From the NCBI RefSeq assembly GCF_045062745.1, contig NZ_JBJGED010000004.1, forward strand, positions 62,001-126,000: DNA of 64,000 nucleotides, written 5' to 3'. Shown piece after piece: positions 24,701 to 30,541 of the stretch. The position numbers and the translations under genes are program-made. The stretch's first letter is position 1. Each line of letters begins with the position of its first letter. The notes under the pieces were generated by a model. It searched no databases and had not been told where the DNA came from. It saw only the letters and a list, made by a program, of their open reading frames with translations. The stretch comes from Paenibacillus_AA sp045062745. Its GTDB lineage: Bacteria > Bacillota > Bacilli > Paenibacillales > NBRC-103111.

Positions 24701-25411
24701 GAAATGGCCGTGTTAACAAGCGGATTGCGCACGGCGACGATCGAGGCCGAGAGCGACATGCGGCTGTGGCGGCTCGATTCCGATGTATTCTATGAGATTA
24801 TGTTCGACCAGACGAACATTGCACTGGAGATGATGCGCCTGCTGTCGGAGCGATTGCGGGGCTCCAATGCCCGCGCAGTGCGCCAGCAGACCGAGATGGA
24901 CCCAGCGTTCGCCGAGCGGCAGACGGCTGCCGCCGTTGCGGCCGAGTCGGGACCCGGCACCGCTGCGCTCGCCGCGGCGGCCGCGGTCGACAATCAGACC
25001 CTGTTGCGCCGCATGCTGGTGCTGCAGAAGATCACCCTGTTCGCCCATTTTTCCCAGGACGATTATGTTCGGCTCGCTCGAGTGGTGGAGGAGGTTCACT
25101 ATGAGGCAGGCGAGGTCATCTTCCGGGCGGATGAGCCAGGAGATTCGATGCATGGCATCATCGAAGGAACCGTGCGCATTCACCGTGGGGACGTTACGTT
25201 CGCCATGCTGGGGGAAGGCGAGCTCTTCGGGGAGATGTCGATCCTCGACAATCAACCCCGATCGGCGGATTGCACGGCGACCGAGCCCACGCTGCTGCTG
25301 CGGCTGACGCGCGAGACGACTCTCTCGTTCTGCTTCCAGCGCCTCGACGTCATGAAGGGGATGCTGCGTTTCCTGGCCGAACGTCTGAGGACGATGCAGC
25401 AGCAGGGGTAA
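21794..25411 (+). CDS. ADP/ATP-translocase-like protein fused to HEAT repeats and two cNMP-binding domains
   Basis: About 1205 residues. Residues ~20-435 form a 12-helix NTT/TlcC-type transporter (LFCAASASTIGRTAADTLFL; FNFLMIVSFWQFATSVMDQR; LINWVGSGTLVGGIVSGFG). HEAT-type helical repeats fill ~455-720 (ALRLLQSLNGFDLAPHIPQL, repeated LxxLLxD patterns). Two cyclic-nucleotide-binding folds follow at ~896-1010 (GETIIHEGEEGDSLFLVIEG, DCFGEMAVLTSG, RTATI) and ~1079-1200 (GDSMHGIIEGTVRIHRG, ELFGEMSILDNQPRSA). Classical NTTs swap ATP for ADP in plastids and intracellular parasites; fused forms occur in free-living bacteria and their substrate is unknown. The frame is open from 21665, but its first 43 residues are Ser-rich and look untranslated. 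TTG 21794 has AAAGGTG ten bases upstream, so I prefer it. Confidence 0.8.
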   Translation: MESILSRQKLGAFRQQVLDDREEYAKIGLLFLYLFCAASASTIGRTAADTLFLSHFSPSQLSMMYLPQSLTLLLAGVVYQKVCKQVRIDQLCTFITLGTAGLSLGTRMLAELGYNELFMVTYVAFDLFNFLMIVSFWQFATSVMDQRKAKKLINWVGSGTLVGGIVSGFGLKWLVQPLGTLNLILIYSSLQLVGFILVRVLISRVTDRRGTFAIGASTSKAKQTKGGGKPSSAQAGKGGLFQQVPHLKYLAVIALTITISLTYADYQFKLILRGSLQNEALAGFMGSFYGFAGILALAVQLFLTGKVISSYGVRTSLLLLPAALLAGSAGLLAAPIVALAIVLKGSDKVFGDTIYSSVSQLVMFPIPPEYRARAKGFLDGTVRNGAKSIAGISLILLSPLLSVQQFSVIVIVLLLICGAAAIRIKQAYLKMLMATLRTRDEELLDADWNLMDSGSVKALTDTLQSNDKLQVLYALRLLQSLNGFDLAPHIPQLLQHPVTEVRVEALKWVQVRTPEGRMPDLNPFLAAEHQTERAQALLALAAYAQDSQLERVTAFLDDPHIEARAAAIVGLIKYYGVEGMFHAVGPMKALIGSERVEERIAVATLFGQIGIPSFYKPLIPLLTDRSVQVRERALLSASQLRVPELIPHLVPLLGHSTTREGAIGALAGYEEKHIEAILEPMMAGGDATRHISRVFERMGTQRAFEVLLRHYGRLEGDLRTPLLEAMTRMRKEGRYAAAATVEPLITEEAEMFGMLDENGRFLESAGEAYTETADAVRRLKQAAANRVFGLLALIYDSQVIQAVQANWASGEMRRQANAAEVIDQVLQGELRNTMAQFMTRGYSSVASSTGSKAPDIRLIHSRLVALRLLKHGDSWLQLCVDAALAADTGQPPVLEQVKLLRQVTLFRGMWGKDLAAIAGQLVAVDAVAGETIIHEGEEGDSLFLVIEGKAGVFRGEARIGRVQTGDCFGEMAVLTSGLRTATIEAESDMRLWRLDSDVFYEIMFDQTNIALEMMRLLSERLRGSNARAVRQQTEMDPAFAERQTAAAVAAESGPGTAALAAAAAVDNQTLLRRMLVLQKITLFAHFSQDDYVRLARVVEEVHYEAGEVIFRADEPGDSMHGIIEGTVRIHRGDVTFAMLGEGELFGEMSILDNQPRSADCTATEPTLLLRLTRETTLSFCFQRLDVMKGMLRFLAERLRTMQQQG

Positions 25412-25514
25412 GAAGCGTCCCGTGATGCCCGCCGGGGACCGAAAGCACCGATAACCAAGTCACGGCAGAGTTAATGTGATAAACTGGAACTATCTTACAT
25501 AGGAGGCGTTGTCG

Positions 25515-25574
25515 ATGGAAGAATATGTTCAATCAGTCCGGGCTGAATCCAAAATGGGGATGACGCATCACTAG
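25515..25574 (+). CDS. 19-residue putative leader peptide
   Basis: ATG 25515 follows a perfect AGGAGG (25501-25506) and encodes MEEYVQSVRAESKMGMTHH before TAG. The next gene starts 48 bases later behind an RNA hairpin that covers its ribosome-binding site. The arrangement resembles leader peptides of translationally attenuated resistance genes, but the peptide resembles no leader I know. It could also be the 5' end of a lost gene. Confidence 0.45.
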   Translation: MEEYVQSVRAESKMGMTHH

Positions 25575-25614
25575 CCCGTTAAACTGCGGGATTCCCCTTT
25601 ATGGACGAAAGGGG
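25556..25614 (+). promoter_or_regulatory. RBS-sequestering hairpin with competing pairings
   Basis: CCCCTTT (25594-25600) pairs perfectly with AAAGGGG (25608-25614), which is the Shine-Dalgarno sequence of the phosphotransferase gene. GGGGA (25556-25560), inside the leader peptide's last codons, can instead pair with TCCCC (25593-25597), and CCCG (25575-25578) can pair with CGGG (25587-25590). These alternatives could switch access to the ribosome-binding site according to ribosome position on the leader. Confidence 0.45.
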
Positions 25615-25621
25615 TATTAAG

Positions 25622-26425
25622 GTGGAAGACAATAACAACGAAACTTCGAGAATCAACGAAGAGACGGTACTTTCTCCCGACAAGTCGGTAGTTCGTAAGG
25701 GCAACGTGGTGCTTCGGCCATCAGGTCCGTGGACGCCAGGCATTCACTCGCTGTTGCGGCATTTGCACAAAACCGGCTTTACATCCGCACCCTCTATTGT
25801 GGGCTCCGGATTGGATACGGAAGGCCGCGAGATGGTGAGTTATATCGAGGGGGAGTCCGTTCATCCGGGCCCCTGGAGCGATGAGGCGATCTCGGAGGTG
25901 GGAAGCCTGTTGCGAAGGCTGCATGATCATTCCGCAACGTTCGAGCCTCCTGCCCATGCCGTTTGGAAGCCATGGTTCTTGCGAGAGCTAGGCGGGACGA
26001 GCGTTGTGTACAGCCATGGCGATGTGGCGCCTTGGAACACGGTGACACGAAAAGGAATGCCAATGGCGCTCATCGATTGGGAGTGCGCCGGACCTGTCGA
26101 TCCGATGGCAGAGCTTGCTCGAGTATGCTGGCTCTTCCCGCAGCTTCATGACGACGATGTCGCGGATCGGGTGGGCCTGCCTTCTCTGGAGATGCGAGCT
26201 CGGCAGCTGCGTCTGCTAGTAGAGGCGTATGGTGTTCCTCCCGCTCAGAGGCAGGCACTATTCGAGCTTATTTTGGAAGTAGTTGTTCGCGAGACCGCGG
26301 AACAAGCGATCGAGATTCAAGTTATCCCGGACACTCATGGGTCGCTGTGGGGGATCGCTTGGAGAGCGCGGGCCGCGGCATGGATTCTCAAGCACCGAGC
26401 CGTTTTACAAAAAGCACTAGGGTAG
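25622..26425 (+). CDS. APH/choline-kinase-like phosphotransferase
   Basis: About 267 residues. The kinase-like fold shows the catalytic loop VYSHGDVAPWNTV (H-G-D-x4-N) and the metal-binding ALIDWECAGP. The N-terminal part (VVLRPSGPWTPGIHSLLRHL, REMVSYIEGESVHPGPWSDE) matches the subgroup often labelled trifolitoxin-immunity or aminoglycoside phosphotransferase-like. Members phosphorylate antibiotics, sugars or amino alcohols; the substrate is not predictable and resistance is unproven. I chose GTG 25622 because AAAGGGG lies seven bases upstream. An in-frame ATG at 25601 sits in the hairpin loop and has no ribosome-binding site. A terminator follows at 26431. Confidence 0.8.
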   Translation: MEDNNNETSRINEETVLSPDKSVVRKGNVVLRPSGPWTPGIHSLLRHLHKTGFTSAPSIVGSGLDTEGREMVSYIEGESVHPGPWSDEAISEVGSLLRRLHDHSATFEPPAHAVWKPWFLRELGGTSVVYSHGDVAPWNTVTRKGMPMALIDWECAGPVDPMAELARVCWLFPQLHDDDVADRVGLPSLEMRARQLRLLVEAYGVPPAQRQALFELILEVVVRETAEQAIEIQVIPDTHGSLWGIAWRARAAAWILKHRAVLQKALG

Positions 26426-26430
26426 CAGTT

Positions 26431-26468
26431 AAAGGCAGGCGCCGTAACAACGGCAGCCTGCCTTTTTT
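26431..26468 (+). terminator. terminator of the phosphotransferase gene
   Basis: AAAGGCAGGC-GCCG pairs with CGGC-A-GCCTGCCTTT around a short loop, followed by six T. Confidence 0.9.
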
Positions 26469-26589
26469 AAAATACTAGAAAATATAAACTTCGGGTGGCT
26501 TTGGACGAAGAGGTACCCTACGAGAATGGCGAACTCGGCAGCTCTGAGCTAAGAACAGGGGCGAAAAAGGGATAACAGCGAGTGAATGA

Positions 26590-26766
26590 GAACGTCGTTC
26601 CGCTATTTGGGGTATACGGCATTTATTTCGTCATGAAAGGGAACGACATTCCGCTATTCCTTTCAAAATGCACGGCTCTAGCCCTATTCGCCCCGAATAA
26701 GGGAACTTCGTTTCCACAAAGATTTCATTTCTCTGGTTTCCGGAAGAATAGCGGAATCATGTTCCC
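26590..26766. repeat. intergenic element of four GAAC-N4-TTCCGCTATT units
   Basis: Two forward units (26590-26607 and 26639-26658; core GAACGACATTCCGCTATT) and two inverted units (26697-26715, diverged, and 26747-26766; AATAGCGGAATCATGTTC) make a symmetric element. The outer forward and reverse units can pair over about 20 bp. A 79-codon frame at 26582-26821 runs through it, but it starts with GTG without a ribosome-binding site and appears to be translated repeat. Confidence 0.65.
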
Positions 26767-26821
26767 TTCGTATTCATGGGACACCAAATACGCGGTTTTT
26801 GGTCGCTATCTTCGCGGCTAA

Positions 26822-26968
26822 CCAAACACATGCAAAGGCTGTAACTCCAATAACGAGATGTATCCGGAGGTCTACAAGGTGTGCATGGATACGAATATCG
26901 GAATGAAGATGTACGGCCCGCCAAACCGAACGCGGAGGTTACGGAGAAGCGTCAGCGTCCGCCTTTGA
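26822..26968 (+). other. protein-like fragment running into a repeat
   Basis: Directly after the TAA at 26819-26821 the same frame reads TCKGCNSNNEMYPEVY, then KVCMDTNIGMKMYGPPN before low-quality sequence and a stop at 26966. The piece has a Cys-x-x-Cys pair and looks like real protein, but no start with a ribosome-binding site exists. I read it as a gene remnant cut by the hairpin element that begins at 26942; I do not recognise the family. Confidence 0.3.
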
Positions 26969-27038
26969 AATCATTGCCCAACTACTACAAAACTACAATC
27001 GAAGGGCAACGATTTCAACAGCGGTCGGAGCCCTTCCG
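26942..27038. repeat. long imperfect hairpin element
   Basis: The arms at 26942-26979 and 27004-27038 pair over about 33 bp with few mismatches: TTGAAATCATTGCCC with GGGCAACGATTTCAA, then CCGC with GCGG, then CGGAGAAG with CTTCCG. The loop is 24 bases. A terminator follows at 27080. It could be a dispersed repeat or a structured transcript. Confidence 0.6.
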
Positions 27039-27079
27039 ATGCCCTCCCCGAGCGTTGACGAAACTCATATGCCCAAGGA

Positions 27080-27109
27080 CCTGACCGATGATCTTCCGGT
27101 CAGGTTTTT
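27080..27109 (+). terminator. strong intrinsic terminator upstream of ugpA
   Basis: CCTGACCG (27080-27087) and CGGTCAGG (27097-27104) form a perfect 8-bp stem followed by TTTTTC. No intact gene precedes it for 650 bases, so it may end a transcript from the repeat region. Confidence 0.85.
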
Positions 27110-27146
27110 CTTACTTGGAGAGCTTTGTTGAGCCGAACCGGTTGGC

Positions 27147-27200
27147 TTAACTTTTTCTTTACTTGCGGTTGATAATGTCCAAACAAAGCGCCGCTATGAT
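27147..27200 (+). promoter_or_regulatory. Pho box and promoter of ugpAEB
   Basis: Four hexamers at exact 11-base steps: TTAACT (27147), TTTACT (27158), TTGATA (27169) and CAAACA (27180), the pattern of PhoP boxes (TTAACA-like, N5 spacers). TATGAT at 27195-27200 is the -10, and there is no good -35, as is usual for PhoP-activated promoters. This predicts induction under phosphate starvation. Confidence 0.65.
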
Positions 27201-27223
27201 AGTTAGCGAAAGGAGGTCTTGCG

Positions 27224-28186
27224 ATGAACGCAATGGAAGAGACGCTGGTCATTCCGCATCAGGCCCAAAATACAGAAAAAACTCTGCTGCAAAAGAAAAC
27301 GTCCGTCCGGGCGAGGCATATGCGGGAAACCGCCCTGGGTCTGCTTTTTCTGGCTCCTTCGCTTGCGGTATTCTCGATCTTCTGCTTTTATCCGCTGATT
27401 CGGTCCGTTTATCTCAGTATGCAGGTAACGAACCCGAGGGGGAAGGTAGTAGATTTTGCAGGTTTTGATAACTTCAAAGCGATGTTCGAGTCGGAGGCGT
27501 TCTACCAGAATCTCCTCGTAACCGGGAAATTCGCGCTCTATACGGTGCCGACAACGATCATATTGGCGCTCTTGCTTGCGGCTTTGACCGCGGGGGCACG
27601 GCCTGGCATGAAGCTGTTCCAGAGCGTGTTCTCCATGCCGGTGGCGATTTCGGTCGGAACGGGCGCGGTTATTTGGAACTTGCTGTTCCATCCGACCGCC
27701 GGGATCTTCAATTACTTCCTGAAGTTGGCCGGCTTCGAAGCCGTGCCTTGGCTGTCCGATCCGGCGTGGGCGCTGTTCTCGGTCTCGGTCATGACGGTGT
27801 GGATGAATCTAGGCTTCACGTATATCGTTCTGCTAAGCGGCATTCAAGCAATTCCGTCCGACATGCAGGAAAGCGCCAAGATCGACGGTGCCGGGATGTT
27901 TATCGTGTTCTTCCGCATCACGCTGCCGCTCTTGTCTCCGACGCTGTTCTTCACGCTCGTGGTGTCCGTCATTCAATCGCTGCAGGCGTTCGGCCAGTTC
28001 CACATCATGACGAAAGGCGGCCCGATTCACACCACAGACGTGTTCGTATACGGAGTGTTCCGGGAGGCGTTCGTAAACTATCGGTTCGGGATGGCTAGCG
28101 CCGAGGCGCTCGTGCTCTTCGCCATCATTCTCATCCTGACGCTGGTCCAATTCGTCGTGCTGGAGAGGAAGGTGCATTACCGATGA
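27224..28186 (+). CDS. ugpA: sn-glycerol-3-phosphate-type ABC permease
   Basis: A 320-residue inner-membrane protein of the MalF/UgpA family with six helices and a cytoplasmic N-terminal extension of about 25 residues. The EAA loop that docks the ATPase reads QESAKIDGAGMFIVFFRITL, ending in LPLLSPTL. AAAGGAGGT precedes the ATG. The start codon of the partner permease gene overlaps its stop (ATGA at 28183-28186). Together with the substrate-binding lipoprotein downstream it forms an importer; substrate assignment comes from that protein's close likeness to UgpB and the Pho box upstream. Confidence 0.88.
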   Translation: MNAMEETLVIPHQAQNTEKTLLQKKTSVRARHMRETALGLLFLAPSLAVFSIFCFYPLIRSVYLSMQVTNPRGKVVDFAGFDNFKAMFESEAFYQNLLVTGKFALYTVPTTIILALLLAALTAGARPGMKLFQSVFSMPVAISVGTGAVIWNLLFHPTAGIFNYFLKLAGFEAVPWLSDPAWALFSVSVMTVWMNLGFTYIVLLSGIQAIPSDMQESAKIDGAGMFIVFFRITLPLLSPTLFFTLVVSVIQSLQAFGQFHIMTKGGPIHTTDVFVYGVFREAFVNYRFGMASAEALVLFAIILILTLVQFVVLERKVHYR

Positions 28187-29007
28187 GAACGAACCGACTC
28201 TGGTCTACGATTCAGTACTTGCTGCTCGGCGTGTTGGCGGTGGCGGTCTTGTATCCCGTGCTGTACGCCTTCCTGACCGCGTTCATGACGCAGAAGGAAG
28301 CGATGAGCTACCCGCCGGCATTGGTGCCGCATCAACTGTACTTCGACAACTTCGCCGCGGTGATCCAGGCGGTGCCGATTGGCCGCTTCATGTGGAACAG
28401 CCTGCTCATCTCGATCGCAATCACGGTCGGCCATCTGGTGCTGGGGAGCCTGTCCGCGTATGCGTTCGCCAATATCCGCTTCGCGGGAAAACCGTTCTGG
28501 TTCGCCTTGTTCCTGTCGACGATGATGATCCCGTGGGAAGTGACGATGATTCCGAATTATTTGACCGTTCGGGCTTGGGGCTGGTTGGATACGTACCCCG
28601 GGATGATCGTACCGTTTTTGGCTTCCGCGTTCGGTACCTTTTTGCTGCGTCAATTTTTCCTCCAGCTCCCGAACGAGCTGTACGAAGCGGCGCGCATCGA
28701 CGGCTGCGGCCATTGGCGCTGCTACGCGCTGATCGTCCTGCCGCTGGCCCGTCCGGCGCTCGCCACCCTGGCGGTGTATTCGTTCCTGCACGCCTGGAAC
28801 CAGTACATGTGGCCGCTGCTCGTCACGAACAGTCCGCAGATGCGCACGGTTCAAATTGGGGTGAGCATGATGCAATCGGAAGAATTTACTTCGTGGAGCG
28901 CGGTACTGGCGGGGGTCGTGTTGATTTTGCTGCCTTCCTTGATCTTGCTCGTGCTCGGCTTGAAACAATTGGTTCGAGGCATGACGGCCGGAGCGGTCAA
29001 AGGCTGA
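28183..29007 (+). CDS. ugpE: sn-glycerol-3-phosphate-type ABC permease
   Basis: A 274-residue protein with six helices, the MalG/UgpE partner of the previous permease. The EAA loop is YEAARIDGCGHWRCYALIVL. Other family blocks are TMMIPWEVTMIPNYLTVRAW and SFLHAWNQYMWPLLVTNSPQ. Translation is coupled to the upstream permease by an ATGA overlap. No ABC ATPase gene is present in this operon, so an ATPase encoded elsewhere (as MsmX does for several Bacillus sugar importers) must energise it; this is inference. Confidence 0.88.
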   Translation: MRTNRLWSTIQYLLLGVLAVAVLYPVLYAFLTAFMTQKEAMSYPPALVPHQLYFDNFAAVIQAVPIGRFMWNSLLISIAITVGHLVLGSLSAYAFANIRFAGKPFWFALFLSTMMIPWEVTMIPNYLTVRAWGWLDTYPGMIVPFLASAFGTFLLRQFFLQLPNELYEAARIDGCGHWRCYALIVLPLARPALATLAVYSFLHAWNQYMWPLLVTNSPQMRTVQIGVSMMQSEEFTSWSAVLAGVVLILLPSLILLVLGLKQLVRGMTAGAVKG

Positions 29008-29079
29008 GCCGAACGTCAAGCTTTAACTATATAGGTTACCTTGCAGGTCCCAATCTATTGAAGGAGCGAACTCAATTTT

Positions 29080-30459
29080 ATGAACATGTATGTCAGCAAT
29101 CTTCGCAAAGCTTTGATCCCGGCCTCCATCGCCGTCATGACGTTGGTCAGTGCGTGTGGGAACGCCACCGACAAGAACTCTGCCGCGACACCCGGTCAAT
29201 CAGCAGCCCCTTCAACTGCAGCCGCCGCTCCGCAAAAAGTAGTTTGGTGGCACTCGCTGGGCGGCGACAACGGCAAGGCGGTGGACAAGCTCGTGGCCGA
29301 CTTCAACGCGTCCCGCAAGGATATCCAGGTCGAAGCCGTGTTCCAAGGCTCCTACGATGAGAGCCTGACGAAGATGAAAGCCTCGATGGACTCCAAAACC
29401 GGACCGTCCCTCATCCAAGTCTACGAAATCGGCAGCCGCTACATGATCGACTCCAAGGCGATCACACCGGTGCAGAATTTCATCGATAAAGACAACTTCG
29501 ACTTGACCCGGCTGGAGGAAAACATCACCGGCTACTACAAGTTCGACAATAAGCTGTATTCCATGCCGTTCAACACATCCAATCCAATTCTGTATTACAA
29601 CAAGGATTTGTTCAAAGCCGCAGGACTGGACCCGGAGAAGCCGCCAAGAACGTACGAGGAGTTGACCGAAACCGCGAAGAAGCTGAGCAAGGATGGCGTG
29701 TCAGGTGCTTCCTTCGCGATCTACGGCTGGTTCATGGAGCAGTTCTTCGCAAACCAGGGCTCCGAGCTATTGAATAACGGCAATGGCCGCAGCGGCTTGG
29801 CCACGACTTCACTGGTGAACGCCGATGCCGGCGTCAAGACGCTCACCTGGTGGAAGGATCTCGTCGACAGCAAGGCTGCGATCAACCTGGGCCGCAAAAC
29901 AGATGACACCAAAAAAGCTTTTGCTGCCGGACAAGTGGCCATGATCCTTGATTCCACCGCATCGCTGCGGGGCATCGTCAACTCCGTCAGCGGCAAGTTC
30001 GAAGTCGGCACCGGCTTCCTGCCCAAGCCGGCTGATGCCAAGGAAGGCGGCGTAGTGGTAGGCGGCGCGAGCAACTGGATCTTGAACAACAAGAGCGAAG
30101 CCGAGCAGAAGGCGGCGTGGGAGTTCATCAAGTATTTGTCGGCGCCGGAGCAACAAGCGTATTTCAGCGTGAACACCGGTTACTTCCCGATCACGAAGAA
30201 AGCGTACGATGAGCAAATCGTCAAAGACAACATGACGAAATATCCGCAATTCAAGACGGCTGTCGACCAGCTGCATGCGACCAAGCTGAACCTGGCTACG
30301 CAAGGCGCCGTCATGGGCGTGTATCCGGAAGCACGCCAAATTACCGAGAACGCCATCGAAGAGGCGCTCGCCGGCAAAAAATCGCCGAAGGACGCGCTGG
30401 ACGCGGCGGCCAAAGAGATCAGCACCAAAATTGTCGATTACAATAAGACGGTGAAGTAA
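29080..30459 (+). CDS. ugpB: UgpB-like substrate-binding lipoprotein
   Basis: A 459-residue exported lipoprotein. The signal peptide ends in the lipobox LVSAC (Cys ~26), followed by an Ala/Thr/Pro-rich linker. The binding domain closely follows UgpB: VVWWHSLGGDNGKAVDKLV, SLIQVYEIGSRYMIDSKAI, MPFNTSNPILYYNKDLFKAA, GLDPEKPPRTYEELTETA and VVVGGASNWIL. UgpB captures sn-glycerol-3-phosphate or glycerophosphodiesters, useful as a phosphorus source, in keeping with the Pho box ahead of the operon. AAGGAG lies 13 bases before ATG 29080, slightly long. A terminator follows at 30482. Confidence 0.9.
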   Translation: MNMYVSNLRKALIPASIAVMTLVSACGNATDKNSAATPGQSAAPSTAAAAPQKVVWWHSLGGDNGKAVDKLVADFNASRKDIQVEAVFQGSYDESLTKMKASMDSKTGPSLIQVYEIGSRYMIDSKAITPVQNFIDKDNFDLTRLEENITGYYKFDNKLYSMPFNTSNPILYYNKDLFKAAGLDPEKPPRTYEELTETAKKLSKDGVSGASFAIYGWFMEQFFANQGSELLNNGNGRSGLATTSLVNADAGVKTLTWWKDLVDSKAAINLGRKTDDTKKAFAAGQVAMILDSTASLRGIVNSVSGKFEVGTGFLPKPADAKEGGVVVGGASNWILNNKSEAEQKAAWEFIKYLSAPEQQAYFSVNTGYFPITKKAYDEQIVKDNMTKYPQFKTAVDQLHATKLNLATQGAVMGVYPEARQITENAIEEALAGKKSPKDALDAAAKEISTKIVDYNKTVK

Positions 30460-30481
30460 GCCCGACGCTCCAACAGAGCGA

Positions 30482-30516
30482 AAGCCCTCAAGGAATGATG
30501 TCCTTGAGGGCTTTTG
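30482..30516. terminator. terminator of ugpAEB, shared with the convergent operon
   Basis: AAGCCCTCAAGGA (30482-30494) and TCCTTGAGGGCTT (30501-30513) pair perfectly around ATGATG, with a T run after. It also serves the leftward lipoprotein gene ending at 30542. Confidence 0.92.
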
Positions 30517-30541
30517 CAATAGAGCGGTTCTCACCGCACAA

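Noticed and set aside
25556..25597. tRNA-like or tmRNA-like fold before the phosphotransferase gene
   Set aside because: GGGGA/TCCCC can pair, but there is no cloverleaf, T-loop or CCA end.
26582..26821. 79-codon frame starting with GTG
   Set aside because: It coincides with the GAAC-N4-TTCC repeat units and lacks a Shine-Dalgarno sequence, so it is treated as translated repeat.
28177..29019. long minus-strand frame opposite ugpE
   Set aside because: It is the antisense shadow of a well-supported permease gene, and its composition (rich in Arg, Gln and His) is typical of such shadows.
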